Of a stretch of 64,000 bases of DNA, positions 26,000 through 36,869 are shown in pieces. The notes beneath the pieces were generated by a model. It did no database searches. It was not told the DNA's origin and worked only from the letters and a program-made list of their open reading frames with translations. This DNA is from Euptelea pleiosperma (taxonomy: Eukaryota; Streptophyta; Magnoliopsida; Ranunculales; Eupteleaceae): the NCBI GenBank assembly GCA_035048495.1, contig CM068543.1, positions 34,287,096-34,351,095 of the forward strand. The letters run 5' to 3'. Numbering within the stretch: the first letter of the stretch is position 1; each line of letters starts with the position of its first letter. A program made the translations under genes and the position numbers.

Positions 26000-27938
26000 T
26001 AATTCATTCTTGATCAGTCATCCCGCCATGATCATCATTAATTCTTTGATGGATTCGAGCATTTATCTCTCACATCCTTTTCACAAATATCTAACAAGTA
26101 TGTCGGTCAAAACTATGAGCTAACGAGCCCAATAATGTAAAAATGTATAATATCCCTTCCTCAAACAATCAATATTTAAATATCAAAATATTACAGATCA
26201 TCATATCCTAATTCAGGAAATACAAATATATATAGTGTGCAATCCTACTCGTTCTCCTTCAATCCGAACCAATCTGATACTTAACAAATCAAGTCTTCTA
26301 CAAGGAGATTTGGACCTTGCACCCTAGGGCCCTTCTTATTTAAATGGAAATCATTCCCTGAAACCAACTCGCACTTATTATTAATATGCAACAGTTGCAA
26401 TATAAAGATACTAATAAAACGAAATTAGTCCATGAAGCAAGTATACAAGAATAAAACAAATAAAGAACAAGAATTTCTTAATGTTAGAAGAAATATCAAA
26501 TAATTGGAAAAGATTTAAATAAACACATATTTATATATACCTTGATGATTCTTGAACTACTATAAAACTCTTCCAAAAGAGTAGAAGATGAGAAGAAAAC
26601 TTGTCTTGGAAAGGCTAGGATTTATGCCCTGGCTGCCTTTCCCTCTCTTTATTAATTCTCACTTCCTTTTTCTTGAACTCTCACTTTCTCTCTCTAGGAT
26701 ACTTACACTACCTTCGCTACTGGGAGAGCTTTCTTTTTCTTTGGTGTGAGAAATAATGAGACCTCCCTCCTCTATTTATTACTTTACAAAGGGTTAGGGT
26801 TTAGATTAGAGGTGGAATGGATATCCATGTATTTTTCTCTCCTTTTCCCTCTAAACAAGCAACAAAATCCCCCCAAAGGGGAGCACATTGTCTCCTTTAG
26901 AGGGAGAGTGGGAGACTTTGTCAACTTTGACTTAGTCTCTCTCCTCCTCAATCATCTTCCATTTCTCTTGCCTAATGAATGAATGCCAATTGTCAATAGG
27001 GTTTTGGAAATATCTTATACTTCGTTCATAGGTATATAGCTCAGAGAATGACACTTCTCATCAGTCATTTAATTATTTAATTAATTATTCATATAAATAA
27101 ATTATTAATTATCTGCTAAATTACCGATAAGTCCTCTTAAACACCATATACAATCTTATACCAAAATTATGGTACACTCAAGTTCGTAAATATTAAATAA
27201 GGTGTACTGACGGCATATACAGTCTAGGGTGTACCAAAAAGTTAGGTTATCCAATATTTATAGAAAATTCCTCCAAATTATCAAAAGGTATGAGAAAGTC
27301 TAAAAATAAGAAAAACTTTCCAAAAGCATTCTAATGTTGCCAATGGGTCCGCAACCTATGAAAACTCTAGATCGGACCCTACATTTAAGGAAAATAAAAT
27401 TGGTGACATTATTTGATATCTGGGAGTCTATTAAGGTGTACAATTGTGTCAGAAATGTACATTCATCATTTTGAGGTCAAACGGGTGTGTCACGGAAGAA
27501 TCCTAGTCTAATAAGAACTCTCGTCAATTATGTTTATTTTTAGATTTTCTAAAATTTTAACCTATTATAAGGTTCATTATTGTCACCGGGGTCCAAAATG
27601 ACCAAATCCAAAGAGTTCCAATTTATTAGGACTCCTGGTGGTCCCACCACCTCATAATTTAGTATGATCTTATTATGTTATTATATTACCAGATGATCAT
27701 AAATTAGTCCTATACTATAAATTAAAATTGTATAGGTGTCAAGTTATTTTAAGTGTCAATTTTCAATTTTTATTCTGCGTGACATAATAGTGTTTTGTGT
27801 AAGTTATGCTATTCATCACATGTTTTATCAATAGAAATAATGTAATTTTTATGTATATTTGAACAATTTTCAAAATGACCAAAATATCTCTATATAAGTA
27901 AATTACGAAAATACCCTTGAAAAGTTCAAGGTATTACA
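26000..27938 (-). mobile_element. LTR (3.4-kb-like family) of a chromodomain gypsy element, left end unclear
   Basis: On the minus strand TGTAATACCTTGAACTTTTC starts at 27938, directly after pol sequence and a purine-rich tract (GAAGGGCAGGT). Shared landmarks with the nested LTR include CTACAAG...TTGGACC...CCCTAGGGC...CCCTTCTTA (26295..26340) and GAGGTCAAACG (27472). The distal end was not found, so the start coordinate is approximate. Confidence 0.55.
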
Positions 27939-28172
27939 ACCTGCCCTTCTTAAAGAATTTCGTCCCCGAAATTAGTCTTCACCACTGGTAACGAAGAAGT
28001 GTGGATATTTTTTCCGTATCTTAGAATCAAACTCCGAGGTTGCCTCCTCTAGGTCATGATGTTGTCATAATACCTTAACTAGTTTGATTGTCTTGGTACA
28101 TAGCACCTGGTCCTTAGTATCTAGTATGCGTATCGGTTGCTCCTCGTAGGCTGCATCTTGTCTAAGTTTAGC
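27939..28172 (-). pseudogene. Ty3/gypsy pol 3' end with chromodomain, remnant
   Basis: Read on the minus strand, this short stretch matches the C-terminal chromodomain region of plant chromoviruses of the Tekay/Del type. Visible blocks are YEEQPIRILDTKDQ, TIKLVKVL and EEATSEFD, ending KKYPHFF before the LTR. The chromodomain normally directs integration into heterochromatin. A TGA sits where the family has a tryptophan, so the copy is dead. Only about 75 codons remain; the upstream side is cut where a foldback module begins near 28176. The immediately following purine tract and LTR set the polarity of the LTR family used elsewhere in this window. Confidence 0.7.
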
Positions 28173-28175
28173 CAC

Positions 28176-28430
28176 TAACTGCATGGATATTTAGCCCAAC
28201 CCATGGTGGATATACACAACAAAAATCGATCTGATTCGTCTTCTCTGACCATACATTTTAGCAATTTTTTAAGATTGATTCTACTCATTCGATTCAAGCA
28301 TGTTTTTGTGTATATTTTGGGTACTAAATCCAAAGGCAAGAAATTATCAATATAGTTGATTTTTGGTAGGTATATCGACCATGGGGTGGGCTAAACATAA
28401 ATGTGGTTAGTGGACGCAAAAAATGACTTG
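28176..28430. repeat. Foldback module, diverged copy
   Basis: The arms GCCACTAACTGCATGGATATTTAGCCC and the complement of GGGTGGGCTAAACATAAATGTGG... enclose AAATCGATCTGATT and GTTGATTTTTGGTAGG. This is the same plan as the other copies. No outer ends are recognisable. Confidence 0.55.
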
Positions 28431-28619
28431 TGGGGCCATGAGAACCCTCTGCATCCACTGCATCCAAAGTCCTCTACATCTAAAATTTGTTCATTTCATT
28501 TTCTATTGGCTTAGATTGTCTTAGAGTTACGGAGTATGACATTTTTTTTACTCTGCTCTCATATTTCTTAAGTTTCCTTTATCATAGTCTAGAGTCTGGA
28601 GTCTGGACACGTTCCTGAA

Positions 28620-28735
28620 GGACATTCAATTAATGAGTGGCCATGCCTATATCGCTTTCCTTTTGGTTTGGAGCTGGGAGCATGACTTCACAAGGTATGT
28701 TCCCGCACCTCGTGTGTTAGTTATTCCTAATGCCT
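28620..28735 (+). pseudogene. Possible plant-mobile-domain fragment
   Basis: A short open stretch encodes GHAYIAFLLVWSWEHDFTRY followed by VPAPRV. The LLxVWxWEH pattern recalls the plant mobile domain found in MAIN-like and transposon-derived proteins. Nothing before or after it continues the domain and a Harbinger MITE follows at 28761. The match rests on one short motif only, so chance is possible. Confidence 0.3.
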
Positions 28736-28760
28736 CCTTGGGACCTCCGTGCACCCTTAA

Positions 28761-29066
28761 GGGCGTGTTTGATTACCAAGTGGGAAAATTGTATTTTCCT
28801 TGGGAAAACACAACTGTCCATTGTTAGGTAGCCATTATAAATCTGTATAATTTTCCCTAACGAGCCATTTAAATCTGGATAATTTTCCCTACTAAGGCTG
28901 GAATTCATTTCCCATCCAGATAGGTGAGAATTCATTTCCACCTGAAAATAGTCTTTATTTTCTCACATGATTGAAATATGTGTTCTCAATTGCAATCAAT
29001 CAGCCATTTAAGGCATATCCCAGATGTATTTTCTCGGGAAAATTTTCCGTGCAATCAAACACAGCC
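28761..29066. mobile_element. PIF/Harbinger (Tourist-like) MITE, 306 bp
   Basis: The termini GGGCGTGTTTGATT and AATCAAACACAGCC are inverted, and TAA lies on both sides (28758..28760, 29067..29069). A three-base TAA duplication with G/C-rich ends is the Harbinger signature. The interior is AT-rich with repeated GGAAAATTTTCC-like stretches and no coding sequence. A truncated sister copy lies at 30881..30993. Confidence 0.8.
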
Positions 29067-29069
29067 TAA

Positions 29070-29829
29070 GAGTCATTTCACGACATGGAACAAAGTCCGC
29101 CACATTGACTGGCTGCCTTCGATTTTTCTTGGACAAGGAAGAATTTGTTGTTTTTTTCCAGTATTACTTGCTTCCTGACGCGGTGCATAAGTTTCAGATC
29201 TAGGGGAAACCTTCTTGGATTTCAATAAACTTAAGCCGTAAAACAAATTGGCCTTTGATTTTTTTCTTAAATATCTGACTTTGTAGTAGCTTTTTGCAAG
29301 GTTAGTTGGGTCGCTCATTCTTACGACCCTAACATGTTCGCCTGACATATGGGCTTTTGATATTTTGAACTATTATTCCAACACTAGGATGATGAGTATG
29401 GTCTACAAAAATGAAAATTCACTCTTCTTCCTCTGAGATTCTGGTAGTGTTTTAGTTTTATTACTGCGTGGCTATTGATTTATGGGGTTTCGTGCCACAA
29501 ACTTGCTACTTTGCTTTGTGAAATCTGCGCGCCATGGGTAACGTTTCATCTATTCTTGATGGAATTCAAAGGGTGATGTGATGCCTTCCTTTTCGCTATT
29601 CTAACTTGGTACCTATGTATATCTATGAACAAACTTTTCATGTTAATTGTCTGGGAATATGTAGGTACTAGGTTTCGTTAACAGGGAATATTAGAGTACT
29701 AGCTAGGTCTGGGAAACTGGGTCTCCGGAGGAAGTTCAGATCATCACCTAATTAAACTCTAGGGATGGCCATTCGATGCGCTTTCTATGATATGCTTAAC
29801 AGGGAGTTGGAGAGCACTAGGAGAGTCAC

Positions 29830-29865
<36 letters not shown>

Positions 29866-30110
29866 TTTCAAGGTCTAAATAAGAGAGACGATGTTTCAAG
29901 GTCACCTAATTAAACTCTAGGGATGGCCATTCGATGCGCTTTCTATGATATGCTTAACAGGGAGTTGGAGAGCACTAGGAGAGTCACAAAAAAGAGAGAG
30001 AGAGAGAGAGAGATGTTTCAAGGTCTAAAGAAGATAGACGATGTTTCAAGGTCTAAGAGGAGAGACTCCTCTTTCTCACATTGGTCTAAGTTTCTCAGAT
30101 TTTTATTAGA
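29070..30110. repeat. Gene-free stretch containing a 158-bp tandem duplication
   Basis: CACCTAATTAAACTCTAGGG begins at 29745 and again at 29903. The copies are nearly identical except for the length of a (GA)n tract (about 29835..29862 and 29995..30013). No gene is supported around it. Confidence 0.75.
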
Positions 30111-30281
30111 CTAGTGGGTGGCTCGTGCCCACGAACTCTCGGACAAAGCATTTGCCAAAATCGGGTATGAGTGTGGCTGAGATCAACCGTCTAGTTGGAG
30201 ATAAGATCTCCGCCCGTCTTTATTGAAACCTATAAGAATGGGTATAAGTAGGGAGACAACCACTGTCACTTGTTATATAGA
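30111..30281 (-). mobile_element. Miniature Helitron, 171 bp
   Basis: On the minus strand it starts A|TCTATATAACAAGTGAC (30281) and ends ACGAGCCACCCACTAG|T (30111), with hairpin CGTGGGCACG before the end. An extra TCTATATAACAA copy extends to 30293. It shares GATTTTGGCAAATGCTTTGTC with the copies at 34732 and 34887. Confidence 0.65.
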
Positions 30282-30880
30282 TTGTTATATAGATTATCAT
30301 TGTTCTAAGTTTCTCTGTGATGGCTTCGCTGTGGCATTCAAATCTATAAATAAACTGGGAAACTGGAACGTCTTGAACTTGTCTAGTGCTTAGGTACAGG
30401 GATCGATGAACTGGGAAGGGCAGCGATCATCTGGTCATCTTTTTATTCTGGTAGCAGGGCAGTGATATAGGATAAACTTTCTTGGGTATATCAACATTTA
30501 AAGGTATGGCTTGAAACATGAAGACAAAGAGAACATGCAAACTAAGTGTTGTGTAAATCTCTAAGAAGTAATGAATTTCATGACTAGATCGTCTAAATCG
30601 GGTTATAAAGTTCATGGCAGCACATGAACAACTACAAAATCAACTTAAGAACAATCATCTAAGTTTCAAGAAGATAGAGATTTAGTTAATATTCAAGGTC
30701 GAATAGGGAACGAAATTGAGGTGTATACGCGAGGACTGTATACTTGACAAGGTTTTGCATGGACACACCAACACTCCTTATCCATCAAATCGCATCATGG
30801 CGCAAAGATGACCTTGCAGGTCTAAAGGTGTTTTTTTTTGTTTCCTTCCACCACTTCAGGTATGTGAAATATATTCTCTC
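30282..30880. other. Non-coding stretch
   Basis: No gene or element end was recognised. Confidence 0.4.
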
Positions 30881-30993
30881 TTTATGCTCTCACATGATTG
30901 AAATATGTGTTCTCAGGTGCAATCCAACAGCCATTTAAGACATTTCCCATATGTATTTTCTCGGAAAATTTTCCCACGCAATCAAACACGCCC
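30881..30993. mobile_element. Harbinger MITE, right part only
   Basis: TCACATGATTGAAATATGTG through AATCAAACACGCCC matches the right third of 28761..29066 and ends before TAA (30994..30996). The left end is missing. Confidence 0.7.
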
Positions 30994-31237
30994 TAATAAT
31001 AAAGCATGGGTTGTAGTTTGGAGTAAAAAGTGAGCTAAAATGGTGCACCTCATGCGCACTCCTTTATAATTATGTTAGTCACATGCAAACATGCATGCCA
31101 TGAATGGAAAATTGGATACAATCTTTAGATCAGATCAAACTTTAGTTACTTTACAGCTAATGTAGGCAAGGACAATTAAGAAATTTTATAAAGGAGGATG
31201 TTTTTGTCATTCTAAAGAAAGTGGAGGGCTAGGTTAA

Positions 31238-31800
31238 GGAAAATTTTAGTCTCACCCCACAAATTGTGCTTCAATTTGCTTAATTTACGAAAATGCCTTT
31301 TGACAAGTTAGACTTGAGATCATCGGTGCAACTTCATGCAAGCGCTCAAGGACCCACATGGCACACTATTAGACTACTCTGACATTATGGATGATTGTCC
31401 AATCCCTAGGTGGATCTACAAACCAAAAATCAGCCTGATTAGTGATTTCTAGGAGATAGATTTGAGTTATTTTCATGGGTTGATTTAACCGCGCATGTAA
31501 ATTTGAGCATTATTGACCATTATTTGAGGTACAAAGATCCAATGTTTTGAAATCACTAATCAAGCTGATTTTTGGTTTGTAGGTCCACCTATGGATTGGA
31601 AAAACATCCATACTGTCAGAGTCCTCTAAGAATGTGCCACATGGCTCATATTGCTTGCTGTCATAAAAGTTCTACTCTAAACAAATCACAACTATTATTT
31701 GTCAACATAATTGTCGGATGGATTAAAAAAAAATATAATTGTCCGATGAATGTTTAGTTTGGGTGCCCTAACAATTCAAGGGTTGCAAATAAAATTTCCC
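31238..31800. mobile_element. MULE-like MITE with foldback module
   Basis: The ends GGAAAATTTTAGTCTCACC and (complement) GGGAAATTTTATTTGCAACC are flanked by a perfect 9-bp duplication CTAGGTTAA (31229..31237, 31801..31809). It is a sister of 739..1358 and contains the same foldback palindrome at about 31340..31650. Confidence 0.85.
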
Positions 31801-31809
31801 CTAGGTTAA

Positions 31810-32229
31810 TTTTGTTTCAGGCAATATAATTGTTTGGATTGCATAGGATTAATTAGGAAAGTTGGTTACATAAACCCCTTTTTTTGTGAAGAGTGTAAGT
31901 TTTACTGACTATTAGACTTCTGTATGAAGAAGCTTGAAGCTTCCTCCCATAGTAGTTTGGTGGTCTTGTTGAGCTAAAGCTCCATCCTCATTCAACCCCT
32001 TTCAGCTACGCTAAGTCCGCATGAGACCTACCATTATTCTTGCCTTCCACACATGGTTTGAAGTCTCGGCCAATGCCGTTCTGGATTGAGCGATCCGGCT
32101 GGATCGGGATCAGAAGCCACCGACCTGAACGATACAGGGGTCGTCTCGCCAATCTGAACGATATTTGGGTGATCCGCATTAGGATCAGTGCCCTCTGATC
32201 CCTTTTGAACCATGCTTCCACAATGTTTA
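31810..32229. other. Non-coding stretch with GATCC/CGATC-rich repeat
   Basis: 32060..32220 is unusually rich in short inverted words (GGATCGGGATC, CGATCC, GATCAG), as in decayed TIR elements. No ends were found. Confidence 0.35.
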
Positions 32230-32514
32230 GGGGGCGTTTGGCAACACACAAAAAAATAACTTTTATACGCGAAAAAGTAAAAAAAAAATTAATTTGGATG
32301 TGTTTCATATTTTAACTTTTGAAAAGTTGGAAACTAACTTGAAACTGAAGCTAATTAACTTTTTTAACTTTTAACTTCTAAGAGAAATTACTTCTCAAAA
32401 ATTAGAATGCCTCCCCACCACGCTTTTAATTTTTCTGACTTTTTTGGAGGTAAAAATCAACTAATAACTTCTACTATAAATAGAAGTGCTTTACTTCTCG
32501 TTCTCAAACGCCCG
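32230..32514. mobile_element. Short TIR element (MITE) with GGGCGTTTG ends
   Basis: GGGGGCGTTTGGCAAC at the left and CTCAAACGCCCG at the right are inverted. The interior is AT-rich with many AACTTTT words. No target duplication was visible, so the superfamily is open. Confidence 0.5.
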
Positions 32515-32600
32515 AGTCCCATATTTCATTGGTAATATAACATTGTTATATATATCGCCCTCAAATTCCCTCCTCTTTAGTTTTTTTTTTAAATCTAATG

Positions 32601-32955
32601 CAAGGTTTAAAGGAGGCCGTTTTAACGGTTAAACGGACTGGGGACGTTACCGTTTAAACCGTTTAAACGGCCGTTAAAATGGATTGAAACGGTCAGGGGC
32701 AAAAATGGAAAAAAATGGGAAAAAATGGAATTAAATGGATTTTAACGGCTTTAACGATTTTAACGGATTTTAACGGGAAAAAACGGAAAAAGTGGCGCTG
32801 AAATTCAAATTTTGAAATTTGAAAATTAAAAAAAAAAATGGAATTTAACGGATTTTAACGGTTTTAACGGCCGTTTTTTTCAAAACCGATAAAACGGGGT
32901 TAAACGAAAACGGGCTTGGGGCATTACCGTTTAAACGGCCGTTTTTAAAACCATG
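32601..32955. mobile_element. hAT-like MITE built of TTTTAACGG repeats
   Basis: A perfect 8-bp duplication ATCTAATG (32593..32600, 32956..32963) encloses ends CAAGGTTT and AAACCATG. The interior repeats TTTTAACGG and GTTTAAACGG many times in both orientations. Eight-bp duplications are typical of hAT elements. No transposase is present. Confidence 0.75.
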
Positions 32956-32963
32956 ATCTAATG

Positions 32964-33545
32964 GTCATTTTTATTTTTTAATAACATTTGGTATAAAAAC
33001 AGACTGATTTAAGTCTATTCTCTTTCGTCATTCGACCATCATCATGCTTGCTAGCCTATCATTCTGGTAGGGTCAATAGATCCTGTCATGCGTGTAATTT
33101 CGTCCAACAAATGACCATCTTTAGTGCCATTTGGTGTGGGGATTTTTTTTTTTCTGGATCGTTCTTCAAGACTTAAATCCAGCCTAATCTTTGCCATTTG
33201 CAAATCGCTCCCATGAAGTTTCAGGACATAAAGCACACCAAAAAAATGTTGTTTCTAGGGGCCATTACAAGCGTTGTTGGACAACCCTTTCTCCGGTGTC
33301 TCCATTGCTGGGCATGGAGGACGCGGACCAGATCCGAGATATAGGGTTGCTGGTTTTTCATAAGATTAATCATATCCCTTTTGCAAGACGAAGGTTTTGA
33401 ACGTGACCTTTAATGGGCTTATTTAGTAGGAACTCAAGCCCAACTTCTATGAAGAGTTGAGCTTAAGTGAGGCCCAGACTAGTTATTAACATGAAGCTGA
33501 TGCAGGGAGCAATTGGGCGGATGAATCCGGCCGGCTAACCGAACA
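32964..33545. other. Non-coding stretch
   Basis: Short open frames (33051..33236 minus, 33191..33400 plus) have no recognisable domain. Confidence 0.35.
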
Positions 33546-33549
33546 CACA

Positions 33550-33985
33550 ACCTTCCAACAATATTTTGTTGATTTTCCTCAGAAAATACTAAGAACAATG
33601 GCATTTAAAGCCTGTTCTTCAAGAGAAGAATACCAAGTAGTAGGAGAAAAAAGAAGAGTAAAAGTCAATTTTATTAATAAAATTCTTCAAAAAAATCCCT
33701 TACAGTTATGAATAAAGTCCTATTTGTAGGTAAACATAAAACAAAAACGGTCTAATAAAGAGTTGGTGCTAAAAAAGGAAACCTCTACTAAGAGTTGGTA
33801 CGGAAAAGGAAACTAATCGGAATCTTGAACCATATGTGCTCATGGTCTGATCGATAGTAGGACAGAACCTTGATATTGCTCATTTTGTGCTCCGATCGAT
33901 GTATCGGACTATCTGATCGATGTATAAAACTGTCCAATCGATCGGAGGCCGACTAATCGATTTAATCCCTCCGCACTCGAGCCAT
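33550..33985 (-). mobile_element. LTR or post-pol region with ATCGAT palindromes
   Basis: Minus-strand CTACAAATAGGAC (about 33722..33735) could be the TATA box. Upstream of it lie CCGATCGATG, CCAATCGATCGG and ATCGATCAG words (33848..33960). Directly upstream is an integrase remnant, so this is the 3' side of a gypsy element. Confidence 0.45.
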
Positions 33986-33999
33986 ATTTTCAAGATATT

Positions 34000-34208
34000 C
34001 CAAGGCCATCTGATCTACATCATTCCTCTTAGATGGAGAGAATTTTCCCTCGAATCCAAACTATCATTGTTCGTTAAGCTATCTCCTCGGTATGGAATGA
34101 GGTGTTTGACATTGAAAACATCTAAAGTGCACAAATGACTTGGAACTTTCAAACGATAGGGGTTGGCCTTAATCTATTCCGCAACTTCCAATGGTCCTAC
34201 TTTGGACC
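34000..34208 (-). pseudogene. Ty3/gypsy integrase C-terminal remnant
   Basis: The minus strand reads with a GPLEVAE block, then NPYRLKVPSHL and DVFNVKHLIP, which match the GPF/Y-type C-terminal region of plant Ty3/gypsy integrases. A one-base shift then opens the adjoining acidic tail (DSLDSRENS). It contains stops and a frameshift and lacks the catalytic core. The neighbouring LTR-like sequence at 33550..33985 lies where the 3' LTR would be. Confidence 0.65.
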
Positions 34209-34309
34209 GGCAGGAGTACACCCCACGAGAACCAGACGAAGATGTAGCCAACAACTTCATTCAGGCACCATCACCCAATTACTCACTAGTTAGCGGGCCC
34301 ATCAACTGT

Positions 34310-34565
34310 TAGGGTCTTGAGATAGATGTTCATTCGATTACTTTAGAATTCGCTTCGCCATTTACATTGAACTAATATAAGATGGTATTATAAATTAAAC
34401 CCTTTTGAGATGATATATCGAATCATGTTAATTTGCTTTGTTTTTCGGATTTAATGCATTAATAGAATGATTGATTTCGTTAATTATCCTATCACGAAGA
34501 TGGGTATGTGGTTTGACCTACGAGTATACAGGTCGGTTTTGGGTGTCCAGAATTCGGGGTGTGAC
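34310..34565 (+). mobile_element. LTR 3' end, fragment
   Basis: It ends GTCCAGAATTCGGGGTGTGACA, the same terminal design (...ATTCGGGGCGTGACA) as the 3.4-kb LTR family in the coding orientation. No primer-binding site follows. The left limit is arbitrary. Confidence 0.5.
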
Positions 34566-34731
34566 ATGAGGGGTCTTCATTTCCCTTAATGCTATGTTAC
34601 ATACTATATGAATCCCACAATGTCTCTAACAATTTCGCTAGCGGTGGATACTCCCCACCATTGCTTATACTTCATAAACATAGGTTACACCATATAAAAC
34701 ATTAACCTACCATATGTTAAACTAGAAGGTG

Positions 34732-34884
34732 GCCCATGCCCCCGGCACTCTCTGACAAAGCGTTTGCCAAAATCGGGTGTGAGTAACTTAGATCCACCAT
34801 CCATTTGGGGTGATAACATCTGGGCCATCCTTTGTGAAGCTGATAAGAAGGGGGATAAGTGACTTCTTTGTTTTGCTATATAGG
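34732..34884 (-). mobile_element. Miniature Helitron, about 153 bp
   Basis: The minus-strand end is GGGCATGGGCCACCTTCTAG|T. The start reads A|CCTATATAGCAAAAC, so the expected TC appears mutated to CC. The interior matches 30111..30281 (GATTTTGGCAAACGCTTTGTC). Confidence 0.6.
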
Positions 34885-34886
34885 TA

Positions 34887-35010
34887 CTAGTGGGTTGACC
34901 GTGCCCACGGCACTCTCCGACAAAGCATTTGCCAAAATCGGATGTGAGTGGCTGAGATTACCGTCCATATAACAAATAAGAGGGGGATTATGAGCATAAT
35001 GTGTCTTGTA
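34887..35010 (-). mobile_element. Miniature Helitron abutting the previous one
   Basis: The minus-strand end is GTGGGCACGGTCAACCCACTAG|T at 34887, two bases from the start of the neighbouring copy. The interior matches the other two. The 5' end is not clear; ATATAACAAATAAG appears twice (about 34967 and 35015). Confidence 0.5.
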
Positions 35011-35648
35011 CGAAGCTCATATAACAAATAAGATCCCTATCCCTGAAAATGGAAAAAATGAAATGAAAAATGAAGAATTGATGTTAAAAGATTTTTTATT
35101 TATTAATTGAATAACTCAATAAATATAACTCGGATGCATCCTAAAACTTGAGGTCCATCCTTTTGTTTTTGTTTTTGTGTAATCCACGTGAGGTTCATCC
35201 TAAACTGATATAACTTACCAATATTGACCAAAAACTAATATCATGAAAATTATGAAAATACTCCTGCTAACAAGGAAAATTATCAAAATTAGGTTTTGTT
35301 AGAATATATAATATCCATCGGATCAAATTTGCCACCGCCAAACATCAAATACCTCGATGTTGTACTTGGATCGTGCCTTTGGTGAAAATTTAATCGAGTG
35401 GCTGTGGTTGAAACTTTGCGTAATCTCAGATATGGACTGGCAGTATTCATCTCAAATGCATAAGAATAGAAGAGAGAGAACGGAAGAAAACGTTAAAGAA
35501 GGCCGAAAATGTTATTAACATTGTGGAAGAACAAAAGCTAATCTTTCACTTTTCTATTCACTGCTGATAACCAAAATTGTAGCAACCTTTAAAATTAAAG
35601 ACTTAGAACGCCCAATGATACAAGTTTTAAAACACCACAAATATTATG
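35011..35648. other. Gene-free stretch 3' of the membrane-protein gene
   Basis: The part next to 35649 probably includes the 3' untranslated region of the minus-strand gene. No canonical AATAAA was found close to the stop codon. Confidence 0.35.
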
Positions 35649-36071
35649 CTAGTCAAGGGCACTGCTATTATTTCCAGGACGTGGAGATTCAGGGAGGCAG
35701 TTTCCGTTTGAATCATACGTAATTCTTCCTGAAAATTCGAGTGGTTGACACCGTTCACCCATCAAGATGGTCTTCTTCCAGACTTCTTGATCATCATCTT
35801 CCTCAACTTTTCTCCAAGAAATCATTTTCACCATCAACAAAGCCTTATTACTGACGTTGCTGCTTAAACTTGAAACAATCCTCCGAGGACCACCGTTCGA
35901 AGGAGACGTTGTCTCTTCTGCGTGTTTCTGTGATTTTATGTTCTTGCGAGAAGCACAAAGAAATGTTATGACGGAGAGGGAGAAGACAGTCGATATGATG
36001 AAGAGGAGGGTTGCCGTTGTGGGTGAGGACCATAAATCTTCTGTGAGGTTCTCTAGAAGAGGCCTTGCCAT
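35649..36071 (-). CDS. Small single-pass membrane protein, plant type, function unknown
   Basis: This is an intact intronless frame of 140 codons and the only convincing host gene here. The start at 36071 gives MARPLLENLTEDLW. A hydrophobic segment at residues 18..40 (LLFIISTVFSLSVITFL) is followed by basic residues (SRKNIK), so a single membrane anchor with a cytosolic C-terminus is likely. Residues 41..90 are polar and probably disordered; an acidic run (EEDDD) precedes the most structured block, residues 97..128 (VWKKTILMGERCQPLEF, then SGRITYDSNGN). I recognise that block as typical of short uncharacterised plant membrane proteins, from memory and without a search; no biochemical role is known to me. 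The gene stands alone between Helitron fragments on one side and gene-free DNA on the other. No frameshift or stop suggests decay. Confidence 0.75.
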   Translation of the reverse strand: MARPLLENLTEDLWSSPTTATLLFIISTVFSLSVITFLCASRKNIKSQKHAEETTSPSNGGPRRIVSSLSSNVSNKALLMVKMISWRKVEEDDDQEVWKKTILMGERCQPLEFSGRITYDSNGNCLPESPRPGNNSSALD

Positions 36072-36119
36072 GGATTGGAAGATCGACTTAGAGAGGTTTT
36101 TGAAGCAAGAATGAGTAGG

Positions 36120-36135
36120 AGAAAATATATCAGGA
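36120..36135 (-). promoter_or_regulatory. Candidate TATA box of the membrane-protein gene
   Basis: Minus-strand GATATATTTT lies about 55 bp before the start codon at 36071. That spacing would leave a 5' leader of about 25 nt. Support is positional only. Confidence 0.25.
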
Positions 36136-36139
36136 GGAG

Positions 36140-36865
36140 GGAAGGAGAGAAATTGGTATTTGAACCTTCAACTTGTTGCACCCCATCAGTCCTGCCTTAT
36201 AAGAAGTAGGGAATACTTCTCAATGATCTGAATTCTAAACGTACAATTACGAAACTACCATCGTCCTGATCGAGGATTTTTTTTTCCGTTGTAACTTTTG
36301 GTATAATGCCACCGTAATGTCAACCCTTGGATTTGGGAGTAAATGCCACATTTATCACTGCAAATTGGTGTGTTACCCCATCAGTTTAAAGATTTAGAAT
36401 GTATATCGGTATGATTGTGTCGTGCACCCTACACGTACCATTTGAAAATTCCTCTTTAATTCTTACTTTATTGTTACCCTTGTAATTTAGTAGACGGAGG
36501 ACTATTGTTTGTGGAGCAGCGTATTTTACAGGACAAGCTGACTGACTTACGCCCCTGAATTTTGAATTCTGACGCTTGTGGTTCAGATTCACCATTGTAA
36601 TCCGGTGAAAAGCAGTAAAGCGTAAAATATATATCACCTTTGGAGTGCGGAGACTGTTCTTCGGATACGGCTTTGAACAGCCCGTTGGTTAGTCTTGGTC
36701 CCACTGGTTAGTAGGCAAGTACTCTTCGAAGGGAAGGAAGATTAAGAACCATATGTAACTTAGTTATCCCACTTTGTTCTCACTTTGCTTGTATTGTGTC
36801 CGAAGTAAGAAATTGGAGAGGCTTCTAAGCAACGACCAAGCTCTTGAATATTTCATTATAGCTAC
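36140..36865. other. Gene-free stretch upstream of the membrane-protein gene
   Basis: Two overlapping minus-strand frames (36386..36637, 36474..36704) have no recognisable domain and are not called. Confidence 0.35.
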
Positions 36866-36869
36866 GAAA

